DNA of 64,000 nt from Rhynchospora pubera (GCA_028095005.1 CM051459.1:2285190-2349189); one strand, 5' to 3'; shown: positions 37,935-51,640, counted from the first letter of the stretch. Numbers and translations are program-made. The notes: generated from the sequence alone by a model not told the origin.

Positions 37935-40900
37935 GTGAGGTAATGACTGCCCCTTCTCCATTTGTTTCCTTTTTAGATTTTGTATTAAGCTTTAACTGGA
38001 GAATCCTTTATGATGAGTTTAATTCCAAGAATGCCCATGATATATGCACTTATTAATCCTGATGCCCATTTTATTAAAGGCCCATAGCAAGGTTAATTTT
38101 GTCATGAAGCAAATAACACATCAAGGTTTGTTTAAGTTCAATCATTGAAAGTTTGAAGTTGATGATGTGCCAGTCATCCAAAGGCCATATCTGATCCATA
38201 GGTTGGTATGAGGCAACACATACGGCATCAGATTGAGACTTGGAGACCCTCTCTTTAAATTTTGCATCTCAGCCCTTCAATTATCATCTGATAACTGTAG
38301 AGGATGCTTGGGGGCCAAGGACTGAAAGCAACACATGGCAAAGAGGTAGGCCACGTCTCCCAGTAGCTAATTGTGGATGAGAGGGAGCCATAGAGAGGGG
38401 ACCAGTGAGAGATGTACTCTTGCTTTTTCTCAATTGTGGCCAATGCCAATATCATCTCCAGTGAATTTAGGACACTTGTATCTCTTGTTCCACATCATTA
38501 CAGCTTCTTAACATTGTGTTTAACATATTCTCAACATTAATTAACCTTGTAAACGACTGTTGACCGTGGATTGACCAATGCTTATCTCTGACCGTACAGT
38601 AATTGGTGTTCCCATCTCCCGGGTTCATTCTGATTTCAATTGATTACATGCAACACATCATATGATCTCCGTCATGCTATACAAATGATCAAGTTGGGTT
38701 TGCATCCATTAAATTTGGTCAATTTCGAGTTTCTCTTGTTACTGTCTCGAATTTCTCTTTCCAAATTGAACATGAATTGCATCACGAGAGAGGTCGGGAG
38801 TGACACCACCATGTTCTCCTCATCATGAGCTTTCTAGCGGTGCTGAGAATTCTGACAATGGTGGAGGGAATCGTCGGATTGGGTTTTGTCAGAGGCGGAG
38901 AGGGCTTCGTCTTCGATTCTCTTTTCAGTTCTTTCCGTTTAACTGTGGGGCCCAAGGATGAGACCCAATGGCAGCTTGCCATTTGTGAGGAAGTGGACTG
39001 CCGACAGGTGGGGTCGAGTGCGAGAGAGCCAATAATGGCTCGACACTTGTGAAGAGGTCGATGGGCAGATCAGTTTGGAGAAGAAGGTTGTTGTCCGAAC
39101 CTCTCCATTCCTGTCTTAATGGAGCTGTCCATTTTCAGCTTTTAATTGAATTTCAATAATTGTTTGATTTTTTTGCTCTTCTTTGAAAAATTAATTGGAG
39201 CCTTTCTCTTTGTTATTTCGGCATAAAATTTAGCACACTTCTTCATAAAAATGCGGAGCACCAGATGGTCATAAATTTTCCATTTTTAGTTTTTAGAATT
39301 TTAGATTTATTAAACGAATTTTCTAAAGTTTATAGAATAATTCACATAATTAATTTATTCACGCATCCTTGCTGCTTCCTTCTAGCTTCTTGCTTGTCCA
39401 ATCATCTTATGATATTTTGTCACCTTTTTTTATTAATATTGAATATTAAATATCAGATTAACACAGTCATATGGTGAACTGTCTTAATATTAATATTAAT
39501 ATCAATATTATGGCTTTAATCCAGGTGCGTCTTTCGCTTCAAAAATTGACCCCATCTCTCTGAGAATCTGAACCCGACGTACGTTCATGGGCCCCATTTT
39601 CACTGCCTTGCGAATTATTGAAATTTTCTCATGTGGTAAAATTAGAGGTAAACAATAACATATCAAGATTTTTCTAATAAAATAGGTGGCTTATAGCATT
39701 CTGTCTGAGCTTTACATTTTGTAACATGTAATCATAGATTAATATTTGTATGCGTCAATTAATAAGGACAGTCTAAATGGAATTCGGAGGTTGGTATTAA
39801 TACCTTTTCATATCGATGAACTTTCCTCATAAAAGGCACCGGCTTATTGCACATGAAATTGCTCCAGTAAAGTGGTTGACCTAGAAAAGGATATTAGCAA
39901 ATCAAATTTACACATCTCATATTTCGAAAAGTAATATCTACTGAACATTTTATGTTGTCTAATTTTTGTGAAATAGCGAGAAAAAAAGAAACAAATGACA
40001 AATTCAAACTAACAATTATATCCAAAGAATGAGTGATTTTCTTAGTTGCAACTCTCGATACTCAGGGATAATCTTCGATACTCCAGCATAATCTTTTTAG
40101 AGAAGGCATTCATGGATGTTCAATTGCGAGGTTTTCATGCAAACATATTTATTTTCTTACAAGTAAATAGCTTTTAGACAATTTGAAATTTGACCTAGAA
40201 AGAACACTAATGATCAATAATTCAATATTTTTAAATAAAAAAGATAGTCAGCATTTCCAATAGTTGGTACACAATCACATTAAAAACATTAATATAAAAT
40301 CTTTCATTAATAGTAAGTCCAATCCCAATATGTCTTTCTTTTACATCATTTATGGAAATCTATATAGCACATTACCATAGGTTAGGTAATTATATTAGCA
40401 GCGGGCATGCCTACTTTGTGTATTGTCGAGTACAATATAATGACATTTCTCCATATGAGGGCATATTGATAATGAGATTAAAAAGAAAATATGTACAATC
40501 AATGCCATCAGATTAATAAAAACTCTGTACACAGGCGGATAGATCTAAAGGAGAAAAAAAATCTTGTCTAAGGCATAAATGAAAAGCTCCTAAAGCGAAA
40601 TCAGGAAATAAAAAAGAAAAAAAAAGAAGAGGAATATGCTACCTGTTATGGGAGAGCAGGAGGTGAACCAAAGCAAGATGAATATGAACACTAATTACCT
40701 AAATGATATGTCATCATCTCATGGGTTAAGTTGTTTCTGACATGTCTTATATTGAATTTCATTCTTTGCCTCTACTGGACACAAAGATAGAAATGGTAGA
40801 ATCTTGAATCAGAAATAGTTGAGCCAGAGAGATGCAAGATCTAAGGAGGAGCATGAGGAAGAGGAAAAGATTGGAGAACAACTGAACAAACCACAGCAGA

Positions 40901-41600
40901 GCTCATTTCTTTTAACCCCCTCACTCTCCCTCAGTCGATGATCTAAAAAGATGAGGCCACGATTAGAATTAAAATAAAAAAGCAGTAAATCTAAACAAAA
41001 CTAAAATAACAGCATGGTAATATAAATTATAATCCTTCTATGAATAAAATATGAACTTACTATAGTGCATAGGTACACTAACTAATTTCAGAATGGTAAC
41101 ATATATATATTTTTAGAAACTCTAAACTTATTGATATAGATGCAGATTTATTCACTGATGTAGGACTGGATGATCATCTCAAAATAATAATACATGTAAA
41201 TCATGCCAAAGGATACCCTAATTTTAAATGAATATTCTACACCATAAAAAATTTCCAGATTCCAAAAATCAGTCCACAAATATAAAGATACCTTCTTTTG
41301 TTGTGATGAATCACACAGTGCAGCACCAAACGCCATCAGAGTTCCATGAGCATGTGACTGCAATTTTGCAAGGTGGACAAAAGGCATACCAAAGTTAGCA
41401 ATCAACATTGACACTCGAACTCAATACTATTTTGTTTTAAAAGCCCAATTTTACGAAGGAAAGAAGCACTGAACTAAATTAAGAGTACTAAGCTTCGATA
41501 TGATCCTTGTCTAAGCACCATTTCTCTAAGAGACACCGTTCAACCATAATACTAATTAAAAAGTGTTATTATGGTTGAAATTGAAATACTTATAATAAGA
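37935..41600. other. Unassigned stretch, no gene seen
   Basis: AT-rich DNA with scattered short reading frames that show no known motif. No LTR ends, RNA gene or exon set could be supported. Confidence 0.35.
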
Positions 41601-41628
41601 AAAATGGAAAAAAACTTGATGCACTTAC

Positions 41629-42982
41629 CTGAGATTTCCTATATGGCCATTTTTCTTACTCAAATGCAGGTAAATGCACCCAAGAACAGCAATGAACATG
41701 ACAGCAAATGCGAAGATCAAAATATTGATCCCCGCCACACAAAAAAGAAAATGATATTGTTTACTTCATAAGGATACACATACAATTTGAATTACTAAAG
41801 AAAAAAAAATAACTCAAACCTTGTTTTCCAAAGTAAGTTGAGTTGGTATCGGCATAAAGCTTTGGTGACCAGGTGTACCTATAGGTACTCGTCAGCACTA
41901 TGATCCAGATAAAAATCCATCCAGCAAAGACCAGTGCCAGAAATCCATCAATAAAATAGTCATTTCTGAACCAATGAACTCCCGTACAAGTCATTGGTTC
42001 TGATCCACCATCTTCTTTCTGTTTAAAAGGGATGGAGCTAAAAAAAATTAGGTCGCAACAACGAATCAAAGAAGAAACTAAGGAAAGACAAATACATATC
42101 ACTTTTGATAAAACTAAAAAAGCCGATGTTCTCACAAAACTATCTTGGCTGGAAATTGTTAACTTGATGAACTGTAATGAATAATAGCTGGTTATTAATT
42201 AACACAAATGAAAAAAAAAAAGCAATACTAATTTAGGCACATGCTCATAAACAAACTTCTGCCTTGGTATTTTTTTTTTCTATAATCCTTGATTGAGGTT
42301 TTCCCTGTGAAGAAATTAGGCTTCAAGAACATTTTGACCTCCTACTCTTCCCTAAATATCATGCCTTATTTGCCCAACTACATGTAGGCAACAGACTTAA
42401 TTATGAAATGATTTTATGAGATGGCTCGTTGAGAAGATAACTAAATATAATTCAGGCATTATTGATGACTATATCTTGGTACTCAATCGACATTTGAAAA
42501 TGTCTTCGCAGGAAAAAAAAATCCTCAGAAAACTAAACACAGATGGAGTAAAAAACATAATTATAAAAATACTAAGCACCTCTAAAGCACAGTCCGACAG
42601 TGGCATTTCTAATCAAAGGAACTTGCTAGGTATGAAGACTTCAACTTTGAAGAAAAGCTTTTTACTCCTAAGTTTGTCAGCACAATTTAGAAAATGATTA
42701 AGAAGAGGAACCAACAACAGTAGAGGCAAATGAAAGAAAGAAAAAGAGAACTAAGCATCTTTACCCGCCTCACTCTATGACCGTGTCATGAACAGGCCTG
42801 CCTCTGGCAAGCTATGAAAAGGAATGAACATGAGAAAGGATTTGCCTCAATAATGACACTTAGCCTCAATAATGAAATTAGGACTGTACATTTAATAATC
42901 AAAATCAGCTCAAAAAATGAAACTAACCTTGAAGCATACTCAAATTCACAGGATCTTGCTTTATCGTATCCTTTGTGTGCAT
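41629..42982 (-). pseudogene. Exon-like blocks of an unrecognised membrane-protein gene
   Basis: Minus-strand blocks have splice-like borders. 42982-42928 reads AHKGYDKARSCEFEYAS and joins in phase to 42811-42782 (LPEAGLFMT). 42018-41820 carries GSEPMTCTGVHWFRND then a hydrophobic helix (FLALVFAGWIFIWIIVL) and YADTNSTYFGKQ. 41732-41629 carries a second helix (INILIFAFAVMFIAVLGCIY) and ends at a good GTAAGTG donor. The block at 41732 lacks a proper AG acceptor (GTGTGGCGGGG), and the phase between the second and third blocks does not match. The gene is therefore either decayed or incompletely modelled. I do not recognise the family. A further block with a CAG border (41363-41302) follows but is out of phase. 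Confidence 0.35.
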
Positions 42983-43299
42983 CTACACAAAGCATAGAGG
43001 AAACAGAAAGCACAAAAATGTTTTAAAAGAAGAAAACTTAGAAATTGTTCAAACAAAGCATCTATTAACGTTTTACAATGATTTCTTAAGCTTATTCAGC
43101 TGAGATAGGGTCACCTGATAAGGATCTTCTCCAAGTTGAGATCACTAAAATCTAGAATGCTTGATCGGCAGGAACAGTGACAACGGCACCGATCGAGCTC
43201 ATCAAGCAGAGCCTCTCGTCGGTCTGCCACCACTCTCAACGTCCCTCTTTTCATCTCCCTGACTTCGCAGATTGATCGACCTCCTTGTTCAGCCGATGC

Positions 43300-44003
43300 T
43301 GCGCCGTGAGGAGAAACCCTAGACCCAGCGAAGAGAGAGAGAGAGAACAGCTCTAGATTTGGAGTATGGACGAACCTTCGCGAGAGCGCCAGAAAAAGGT
43401 AGCGACAAAGTCAGTGGAAGCCATGATCGATCAACCGTGATGAGTCATCCCGTGTGGCACGGCAGAGAAAGCGGGCCCAATTTGAACAGGAAGAGGAAAC
43501 GAAATGAAGGAAAAAGAGGAATCACGGAGCCGATGAAGAGAGAGAGGCAGAAAATCTAGCGACAGAACCTCTAGTGGAGACGAACGGAGCAGATCCGATC
43601 CATCTGCGTAGAGAAAAAATAGACGGTCAAGATAATTGAACAGTAATGGCTGGTTTGAAATTGAAGTATTTATAATTTGGTGTGTCTTGAGATGCACGTG
43701 AGCACTGAGGTTAGTACAGTGTTTCAATGTTGTCCGTTGATTTTGGTTTGTTTGATGTGAGCCGCTTATTTTTTGACTCTTCGATCTTTCTAGAGAGAGC
43801 ATCTGTCTCCCTCATCTCTCTTTTTGCTGTCGAGCTCTCCTTGGCTCCGTGCAGTCGACGTGCGTCTGCTACAAGTCTAAGGACTCCGTGCTTCTCTTTT
43901 ACAACTTACAAGCTTTCATCCCTTTCTTTCCTTCCCTCCCTTTCTCTCGCACAGCTCCCAAGAGGAAAGAGTAGAAGCTTTGCTCTGCCTTAGCAAGTCA
44001 GCC
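43300..44003. promoter_or_regulatory. Possible bidirectional promoter region
   Basis: This GC-richer stretch lies between the minus-strand exon blocks and the plus-strand ATG at 44004. It has a CT-rich tract at 43915-43955 that resembles a 5' leader for the plus-strand unit. Inferred from arrangement only. Confidence 0.25.
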
Positions 44004-44574
44004 ATGGCCAAAGAAGCCGTGCTAGGGTTTCTGCAAACAAAGGAGCAGATCTCTGACTCGCACGAGTTTGCCGCCTCCATTTCCCGTTTATTGAGGTCGC
44101 TGCCTTGGTCGGAGCATCAGGGAGGAAACATTAGTGTTTGCGGGTCCCTGCTTGGCCAGGTAAGGGTCCTTCTCTTATGAAAAAAACTATCCTTTTTCTT
44201 TCTAGGTTGGATTTCATTCTCACTTTTGCTCTCCAGCTCTTAGCCCTTGGGACGCCATGGAAAAGAGCTGCTCTGGCTCGATTGTAGTAGCGTGCGACTT
44301 TAGGTAAAGAAAAAAATTATTTTAGAAAAATTCTCATGTATTTCTGCTCCATGATAAAGATCATTGTTTCTCTTGCATGCAATTGAATCAATTTTAGATA
44401 TTGTTTATCTCTTGATCTTAAAGCATCTGGGTATTTGCTCAGTTGAGCTATTTATCCTACGTGTAACACCTTTCATGAGTGTGAAAAATTATAATTAAGC
44501 CTTATTTTTTATGTAGGGTTCTATTGCAGTTACTTTAGCAATTACGGGGCTATTAAGCACAGATGGTTGGAAAG
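44004..44574 (+). CDS. Start of an unrecognised gene, two exons, partial
   Basis: ATG at 44004 (GCCATGGCC, strong context) opens 52 codons, MAKEAVLGFLQTKEQISDSH onward, to a CAG/GTAAGG donor at 44159. An acceptor at 44516 gives a second exon, 44517-44574, reading GSIAVTLAITGLLSTDGWK in phase to a GTTAGC donor. Both exons are free of stops and the leader is CT-rich, which supports a real 5' end. I could not find a phase-matched third exon; 48116-48178 is a candidate only with another exon between. Length and family are unknown. It could be a genuine gene with long introns or a truncated one. Confidence 0.4.
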
Positions 44575-46180
44575 GTTAGCTTTTTTTTTCCCCTTTTGTT
44601 TAGAAATTTCATTTCATTTTGTTTCTTCAATATCTTTGTTAGTTAAACATGGTAAGGATTCAATTCATTACATTAGGAAGTTACGGCAAAGAGATATAGT
44701 GTCCCTTTTGAGGTCTATTTTGTTGCTTGATTTACTTCTGGATCGGATATTATATCTGGTTATGCACCTCTGACAAAGTTTTATAAATTGTGTTCAATTT
44801 TTAGGCGATTCACTTTTTTTTCCTCCAATATATAAAGGAAAAGATGCGATGCAGTTTGGAACGAAAAATGCATCACACTCAGCTTAAAATTTCACTTGCT
44901 CAGCAATAACATGACTAGAATAGAAACAAAATGTAAAGGACAAACAAGAGAGATGCTATAATAACAGTATAACTGTACAGATACCATTGTTCAAATTGTA
45001 TTGATGTTGCACTTATTCAGTTGTTTTAAACTAATTGAAATATTTAGAATTTGAGCAAGAATATGGATGAAGGTTGATTCAAGTTATTCTAAAATTTTTG
45101 GTTGCTCAGTTTCCAAATCTGTATGTGATAGGCTGATAGCAGTCATTGTAGTGTTTTCTCTTTCAATTATGAATTGTTTCATCTTTTCCTTCTATTAATT
45201 AGTTAGATAAGTGGCTCTAGCTAATTATGTCATGAGCTATATAGTTTTGGTTAAATTTACATGTTTTGGCCAATTTAGTTTTAGTTCAATTTACATATTT
45301 TAACCAATTTAGTTTTATTATGTAATGAAGTCTGAAAAAAGTCTGATTTTTTTTTAAATAAAGGTTTCTTTTCTTGGGTATTGGCTGTTATGCATGTGTA
45401 ATATTAAGTTTTAAATTGTACTAGAGTGTAGTATAATATATGTAATTGATAATTTTTTTGTTCTAATGAGTTGTAAATCAACAAGCTTGGTTTTGGATCA
45501 CTTTCAGTTTTATTAATTAATTCTTCATTTTCTTAGAATTTCAGCTATGAGCTAGGCAGGCTCAGTTGGAAGATGACAGCTATTGAATGAAGATAAAGCT
45601 GCTGCTAGCTCCTCTTTATGCTGTAATCAGTAAAGCAGTCACCTTACAAGATTTAAACATCTCTTCATTGCATATTTCTCGATTGTCTTGCAATTAATAA
45701 AACTTAACCTTAATTTTTTTAATTATTATTTTAACTGCAAGTAATTTTTTTCTTTAATTGTATATTTCAAATTTAACTATAAGCAGAATGATTCCATCCT
45801 TTTCTATTAAGCACTCAAAAAACTTAGCCAGATCCTAAATATTGATTAGTGAGTGCTTTTCCCAACTATGACCAATTGTCTTGGAATTTTTTTTTGTTCA
45901 GTTTACTTTTATCATATGCTGCTAATAATTAGTGTTTGGTCTAAAACGTATTGTTATCATAAGGAGGATACATACATTGTATACTGTAGTTCGTGTTATG
46001 ATTTAGTAATGTATAGGGTGATTTTTGCATATCTGCAATTTGCTCCAGGTGATACTGATATACTCCTCTTAGTTGCTCCTTACACAAACTGTTTAATGAA
46101 CATATTAATTAATAGTTTGGTTAATTACCAAGACGGCTAATAATATGAGTCGACTTAGAGTCATGATAGAAATCCTCTCT
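44575..46180. other. Unassigned AT-rich DNA, possible intron
   Basis: No coding block with supported splice sites. It may be intronic if the gene starting at 44004 is intact. Confidence 0.35.
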
Positions 46181-46397
46181 GGGTGTGTTTGGATAGGCCG
46201 GGAATAGAAAATAAGAATAAGAAATTTCGGTTTGCGTGCTTATTCTTATTCTTGTGCAAAACAAACGGCATAAGAATAAGGAATTTGGGGCCTTATTCCT
46301 ATACTAACAAAACCATGGTATAAGAATAAGCATGCAAATCGAAATTCCTTATTCTTATACCCTATTCACGGCTTATTCCGTTGCATCCAAACACACC
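46181..46397. mobile_element. MITE, 217 bp, ends GGGTGTGTTTGGAT
   Basis: Terminal inverted repeats GGGTGTGTTTGGAT (46181-46194) and ATCCAAACACACC. The interior is itself largely palindromic, with AAGAATAAG blocks on both sides. It has no coding capacity. The type of end is common in plant PIF/Harbinger-like or hAT-like MITEs; the target duplication is unclear. Confidence 0.8.
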
Positions 46398-47475
46398 TTT
46401 GTGTTTTTTTTTTTGTTCAGTTTGCTTTCATCATTTGCTGCTAATAGTGAAATGTTTGGTCTATAATTTAATATTTTTTCCAATTTTGACCTTAAAGCTG
46501 CTAATAGTGAGTGCTTGAGTGCCATCAGCCCATCAATTAAAATTCAATTTCTTTAGGTTATTCATTAGATTTACAGCTTGGTTGGATTATTGTAACTTGC
46601 ATCTGTATTCAATTCAATAATCAATAAGCGTCAACATGCTAATCAATACATGTCATCAATCTGACAGAAAGCTCATTGATGACTGAATAAATTTGATTTC
46701 AGGCCAGAGGAACACAAAAAAAGGAAAGGGAAAATTGAGATCAAGTCAAGTGCAATTGTGCTGCTCCATCTGCCTCTCCTTTGTTTCTCACATTTGGCGT
46801 TTCATCTTTGTTGTATTTTGATTTTCTTTTGTGCTGAATAAAAAATCATTAGGACGCATGATTATTTGATGTGTATGATGATAAAATCTCATTAGAATTT
46901 TTTTTTAATTGGGTCAAAGGATCGAATATTTCTGATGGATATCTAATATCCTTCAATCTGTATTAGTTTTGGTGGTTGATTGATAATATTTTAAAAAATT
47001 CGCTTATCATTTTTATTATTTTAGATGCTTTATTATGTTATACCATAATTAAGGGAAGATGAGTTGATCTTTTCATATAGTTTCCATTAATTAACCACTT
47101 CACATATTGATTTTTTAGCTATATTTGCAAAAAGTTCCATACCATATTTGTACTTATTAAGAAACCGTTACTTAACATTTTTCAGGTAGAAGATTAGAAC
47201 TAGTATAAATATATTTTAGGTTTTTTTTTTTTTTTTTGTCTCGACGTTGATTTGACACTCCGGACGTGTACGTACAGGGTCTTAATTTTGATCCAAGCTG
47301 ACTTCAAACTAATTCAACTAAATTTCTTATGTTACCTGGACCATTAGAAGAAAAAATTTAAAGAATAGCTTTGTTCAATGGTTCAAAAAATAAGAAAATG
47401 CAATGGAATGATAATGTAATCTACACCTATCTTCTTATGTAGCAAACTAAAAAGTACAAACAAGAGTTTCACTTT

Positions 47476-47632
47476 GGGTGCGTTTGGATCGTTGGAAGAA
47501 AGAAGAAGAAGAAGGAAGAAGAAGAAAAAAAATTATAAACAATCCAAACTCTTCACAAAGTTACACACTTCCCAATACTTCTTCCCACTTCTTCCCTTCT
47601 TCCCTTCTTCCCACATCTATCCAAACGCACCC
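47476..47632. mobile_element. MITE, 157 bp, ends GGGTGCGTTTGGAT
   Basis: Terminal inverted repeats GGGTGCGTTTGGAT and ATCCAAACGCACCC, flanked on both sides by TTT, a possible 3-bp duplication. The interior has GAAGAAG/CTTCTTC arms and CACTTCCCAATACTTCTTCC. It is the same family as 49587-49711, in the opposite orientation. Confidence 0.85.
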
Positions 47633-48115
47633 TTTAAACGTTAATTAACAAGATGAATTTTGAATTTGAGAATAAGAGTCTGCATTGAATATTTATGAGA
47701 TCAAATAAATAACACTCTAAGCCAATGGTCACAAGTTGGAAGCAAAATACTTAATTCTTCCTTTTCTTTTTGCCCCTTTCAAATGACATTTAAAAAATAT
47801 TTAGTTTATTTTATTAGTTACTCAATCTCATTCATAGACGTTAGCTAAGTAAAATAAAAATCCTACTAGGCAAGTGGCCTGGCGTTATTAAAATAGAACA
47901 TTAATGATTGGACTAGTGAGGCATTATTTTAATGCAAATTAAAGTAAAATTTAATAACAGAAATGAAGTAAATTTATAAAAATAAAATTGTAAACAAAAA
48001 GTTGTAGTTGGTCATTATCCACGACCTTACATCAGGACTACAGCAAGGAGCAAAATGCATAGCATATATAATATATTTCTTCCTTTTTTTCAAATTAAAA
48101 CTGAGGCGGTTGCAG

Positions 48116-48178
48116 GACACTGTAGAGAAGGCCGAGCAACTAATTCAGAGTGCTCTCCACCACATTAATTGGTCATTG
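48116..48178 (+). other. Isolated exon-like block
   Basis: Between TTGCAG and GTGAGA lies a 63-nt phase-0 frame, DTVEKAEQLIQSALHHINWS, an amphipathic helix. It could be a later exon of the unit at 44004. On its own it cannot be assigned. Confidence 0.25.
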
Positions 48179-48889
48179 GTGAGAATGAGATGCATCAGGA
48201 TTTGAATGATGTACTGCATGCTTCGTTGGACCTTTTCCGTTTATTTCTCTCAGGTTCATTTACTATCTTCTGTCTCTCTGCAACTCTGTTCTTAATTTGG
48301 CCATGTCGGAAATAGTTGTTGTACTTGTATTTTCGCTTCCATCATCTCCTGATCCATCTTGTGGATCCAAATGCAGACTGTTCAAAGAGCAGCTTTCAAT
48401 CCCTACTCCCTAGATGATAGTACACCTGCTTAAACATTAATTTACAGAAGCATAAGCAACATAACTGATATGGTAAAGAAAGTACTGTTTTTCTGGTAAT
48501 AGGACCAGAAACCCTGAAAAAAGGGTAAATTGTCAGAATATCTGAAAAAATTGATACCAGTAAAACTCACGGAACAGCAAGAAGAAAGAGAACTTTTGTG
48601 GTGCAAAAAATTGCCGCACCATCTTCTGAGTTTTTTTTCCTTTTTATTTGTTTTTCTTGTAAATCAATTCAAAGATACAAAAAACTAAAATTAAGATACA
48701 AATCACAATCTCCTAATCTTTCATAAATCTAAATTGCAAATATAACATGATTTCCATCTTTCCACCATGTCATATTCACACTAATAAAAAAAACAGAAAG
48801 TTACCAAATAAAACAAAGATATGCTGCTTGCACCAACAGTGGCGCATAAAATAAAATAGACTAACATATAACTCATTTTTTTTTTGGTA

Positions 48890-49505
48890 CTAACTGATAT
48901 CCTGGCACAACAAGCTTGCACCAATTCGTTCCCTCATCTCTTGAAACTTGAGTCTACCAAGATGTTTAGTTAAAATGTCTGCCAGCTGGTCTTTCGTCCC
49001 GATATGCTCAACTTCGATCTTCTCATCTTCCACACATTTTCTTATGTAATGAAACTGAGTGTCTATGTGCTTACTTCTGTCATGGTACACTGGATTCTTA
49101 CATAAGGAAATTGTTGATTTATTGTTGATGAAGAGCTTCACTGTACCAGATCCTTCGTGCCAAAGATCAGTGAGTAATGATTGTAACCAAATTCCTTGGC
49201 ATGTTGCTGATGTAGCTGCAATATATTCTGCTTCACACGAGGATAGTGCCACGACCTTTTGTTTTCTAGATATCCAACTGATGAGGTTACTACCTAAATA
49301 AAATGCAATTCCCGTTGTACTCTTGCGATCATCTATGTCACCAACCATGTCACTATCACTGTATCCTCTTAGCTGCTACTTTCCTTCCTTCTTTTTCTCA
49401 TAGTAACAACCAGTTCCGAGTGTTCCTTTGATGTATCTCAAAATCTGTTTCACTGTTGCCATGTGTTCAGCACTTGTGAAATTTCTTACGTTTGCAAATC
49501 CCTTG
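48890..49505 (-). pseudogene. Ty1-copia RT/RNase H C-terminal remnant
   Basis: The minus strand carries the end of a copia Pol: a tract ending the reverse transcriptase (ATVKQILRYIKGTL), then the RNase H part with DDRKSTTG, LSSCEAEYIAA, RSKHIDTQFHYIR and KDQLADILTK. An in-frame TAG at about 49378 interrupts it. No integrase, gag or LTR is adjacent. It is a dead fragment of a retrotransposon. Confidence 0.92.
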
Positions 49506-49586
49506 TGAAAATTAACCCAAATCATGTGGTGATCGGAGAAATTTTCAGGTAACAATATTCTTATGCAATTTTTTTTTCTCTCTTTT

Positions 49587-49711
49587 GGCTCCGTTTGGAT
49601 AGGTGTGGGAAGAAGTATTGGGAATTGTGTAACTTTGTGAAGAGTTTGGATTGTTTATATTTTTTTTTCTTCCCTTCTTCCTACTTCTTCTCAACGCATC
49701 CAAACGGAGGC
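49587..49711. mobile_element. MITE, 125 bp, ends GGCTCCGTTTGGAT
   Basis: Terminal inverted repeats GGCTCCGTTTGGAT and ATCCAAACGGAGGC with TTT on both flanks. The interior GGGAAGAAGTATTGGGAA and GAAGAGTTTGGATTGTTTAT are the inverse of the interior of the 47476 element. Same family, opposite orientation, slightly shorter. Confidence 0.82.
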
Positions 49712-51640
49712 TTTGCTACTTGCGTATTTTTGTTGTTTTGTAACATGCTCTACTAAAATGGGTTCTCTTTGACCATATGAGTGCTTGATTATAAAATCAA
49801 TAGAGACGATTAATACAGAAAAAGGAAAATCAATCTTTCTTTACTAAAATTACATATGCATGCACGGAAAATTTCTATTGACTTGTGTGATATGATAACA
49901 CAGGCTGCTTTCTAATTCTTTGCACAAATTTTATGCAACTCTTTCCTTTGCAGACCTCTAAAATTAAAAAAAAAAAATTATATTAACGCTATTTGTCATC
50001 ATACCAATTGTCATGCATTAAATGCATTACAAAATAGATAAATGCAGATACAGCATGCATGTATCTCAAAATTATATCATTCACCAAGATTAGAATTCCA
50101 ATACATGATTTTTTAAGTTTGTAATTTTGTACAGGAAGTATTGAAATAAATGCTCTGTTAGAAAGGTAAAGAAAATGATGAATGATTAAATGGATGTTCA
50201 AACCAGAGTGTTGTGGCTATAACATGCATACATAAAGACATAAGAAATGATATAGAGAGGTACGGAAAAATAAATTGACCGTGGACTGCCGAGTGCCGAT
50301 GTGTCTGAATTCACAAACTGAAAAAGAAGAAACAAATGAGTATAGTTAGTCAAAACAAAAGCATAATAATTGTAATTGCTATAAAATTCATACATTAATT
50401 ATAATTTTTCATTGAAATCTTTTATAAGATGGAGACAATTGTTAACAGATTAATTGGATTTTGAAATAGATTGCTTGATTGAATTACAGAGTAGATACAT
50501 ATATAGTCTAGTACAAGATAATTAAGGAAACATAAATCAAATTCTAAAGATTTTAAATATCAGAATACAATCTGATTAATTGCAGAAATAATAAATTACC
50601 ATAATTGTATAGATTCAGATATTCTCTAACAACAATAATATGCATGAAACCCAATAAACTAAATAAGTGATGAACATGATTCCTTTTTATCCCAAACTTG
50701 CTTACATTAGTGAGAACTTGGCAGGTCAGTCAAGTCATTAGTTGAATACTTTTTCTTTTATATTTGTGATCTTGTCTTATGATGCATACTTAAGAATTTA
50801 TAACTGGCTTACAGACTTTTCTGTATAATTTGTCAGTAGCATTCTTTTCTTTTTATCTTAACCATGCCATTTTAAGTACCAGAAATATCAATAGATTAAT
50901 TTTTTATAGTACAATCGCAAAATCTATCATGCATGGGATTACCTATTAATTTTTTAGGCCAGATTAATATCTCTCAAATATCTTTGCTGCCTTTAGTGTT
51001 ATAATCATACAAATTGTCAATTCTGTATTAAACTCTACACAACATTAATGCAATGGACTACGGGCTATGGCTATTTTCTGTATGGAATAGAAATGTCAAA
51101 AAATATGTCAATCCCCATAAAATTTTCCAATAAGAAATTATCAAGGTAAAACGTAAAAACAATTGACCCTTCTATGGAGTAAATCAGAAAAGATGGTAGT
51201 TGAGAAGTTGCAGTGCCTGAACCGTATCGGAGGTCCTTTAGCCAAGAACATGTCACCTTGTCCGCCACTACCTGTCTAGCCACAGATCAGAGAAATTGAG
51301 GAGAAAGATGCGGTAAGAGAGATCTCCGATTGACATAAGGGATGGAGAAAGAGAAGGTGGAGGAGAGTACTGAGTAAACCCTGAGGCTTAGCCTTAGTCG
51401 GAAAAAGACTAGTGCTCAATCAGTGGAGACTGGAGAGGGAGGTCTTGGAAGGGTAATTCGGTCATTTAGAAATTAATTATGTTGCTCGTAGTAGAAAAAA
51501 CTTGGTTGCCCAGATAAAATCCAACAGAAGAGAAGATGAAAGGACTGATGCACATAATAGCACCGGTGAGCTCACAGCAGCAACCTGCGAGATCCCGCAT
51601 AGAAAACCTGTGATGAAGAGAGAAAAAAAAAAAAAAAAAT
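49712..51640. other. Unassigned AT-rich DNA
   Basis: No gene, RNA gene or repeat structure recognised. Confidence 0.4.

Noticed and set aside
37152..38540. Alternative LTR borders TGTTGACAAG to CTCAACA
   Set aside because: The flanking 5 bp (AACAG and TTAAT) do not match, unlike the ACTAG pair at 37182 and 37930.
38825..39052. 75-codon frame starting MSFLAVLRILTMVEG
   Set aside because: Hydrophobic start, but no family match, and it overlaps a minus-strand frame of equal quality.
43431..43802. 123-codon minus-strand frame
   Set aside because: It lies across the presumed leader and promoter region and shows no coding character or motif.
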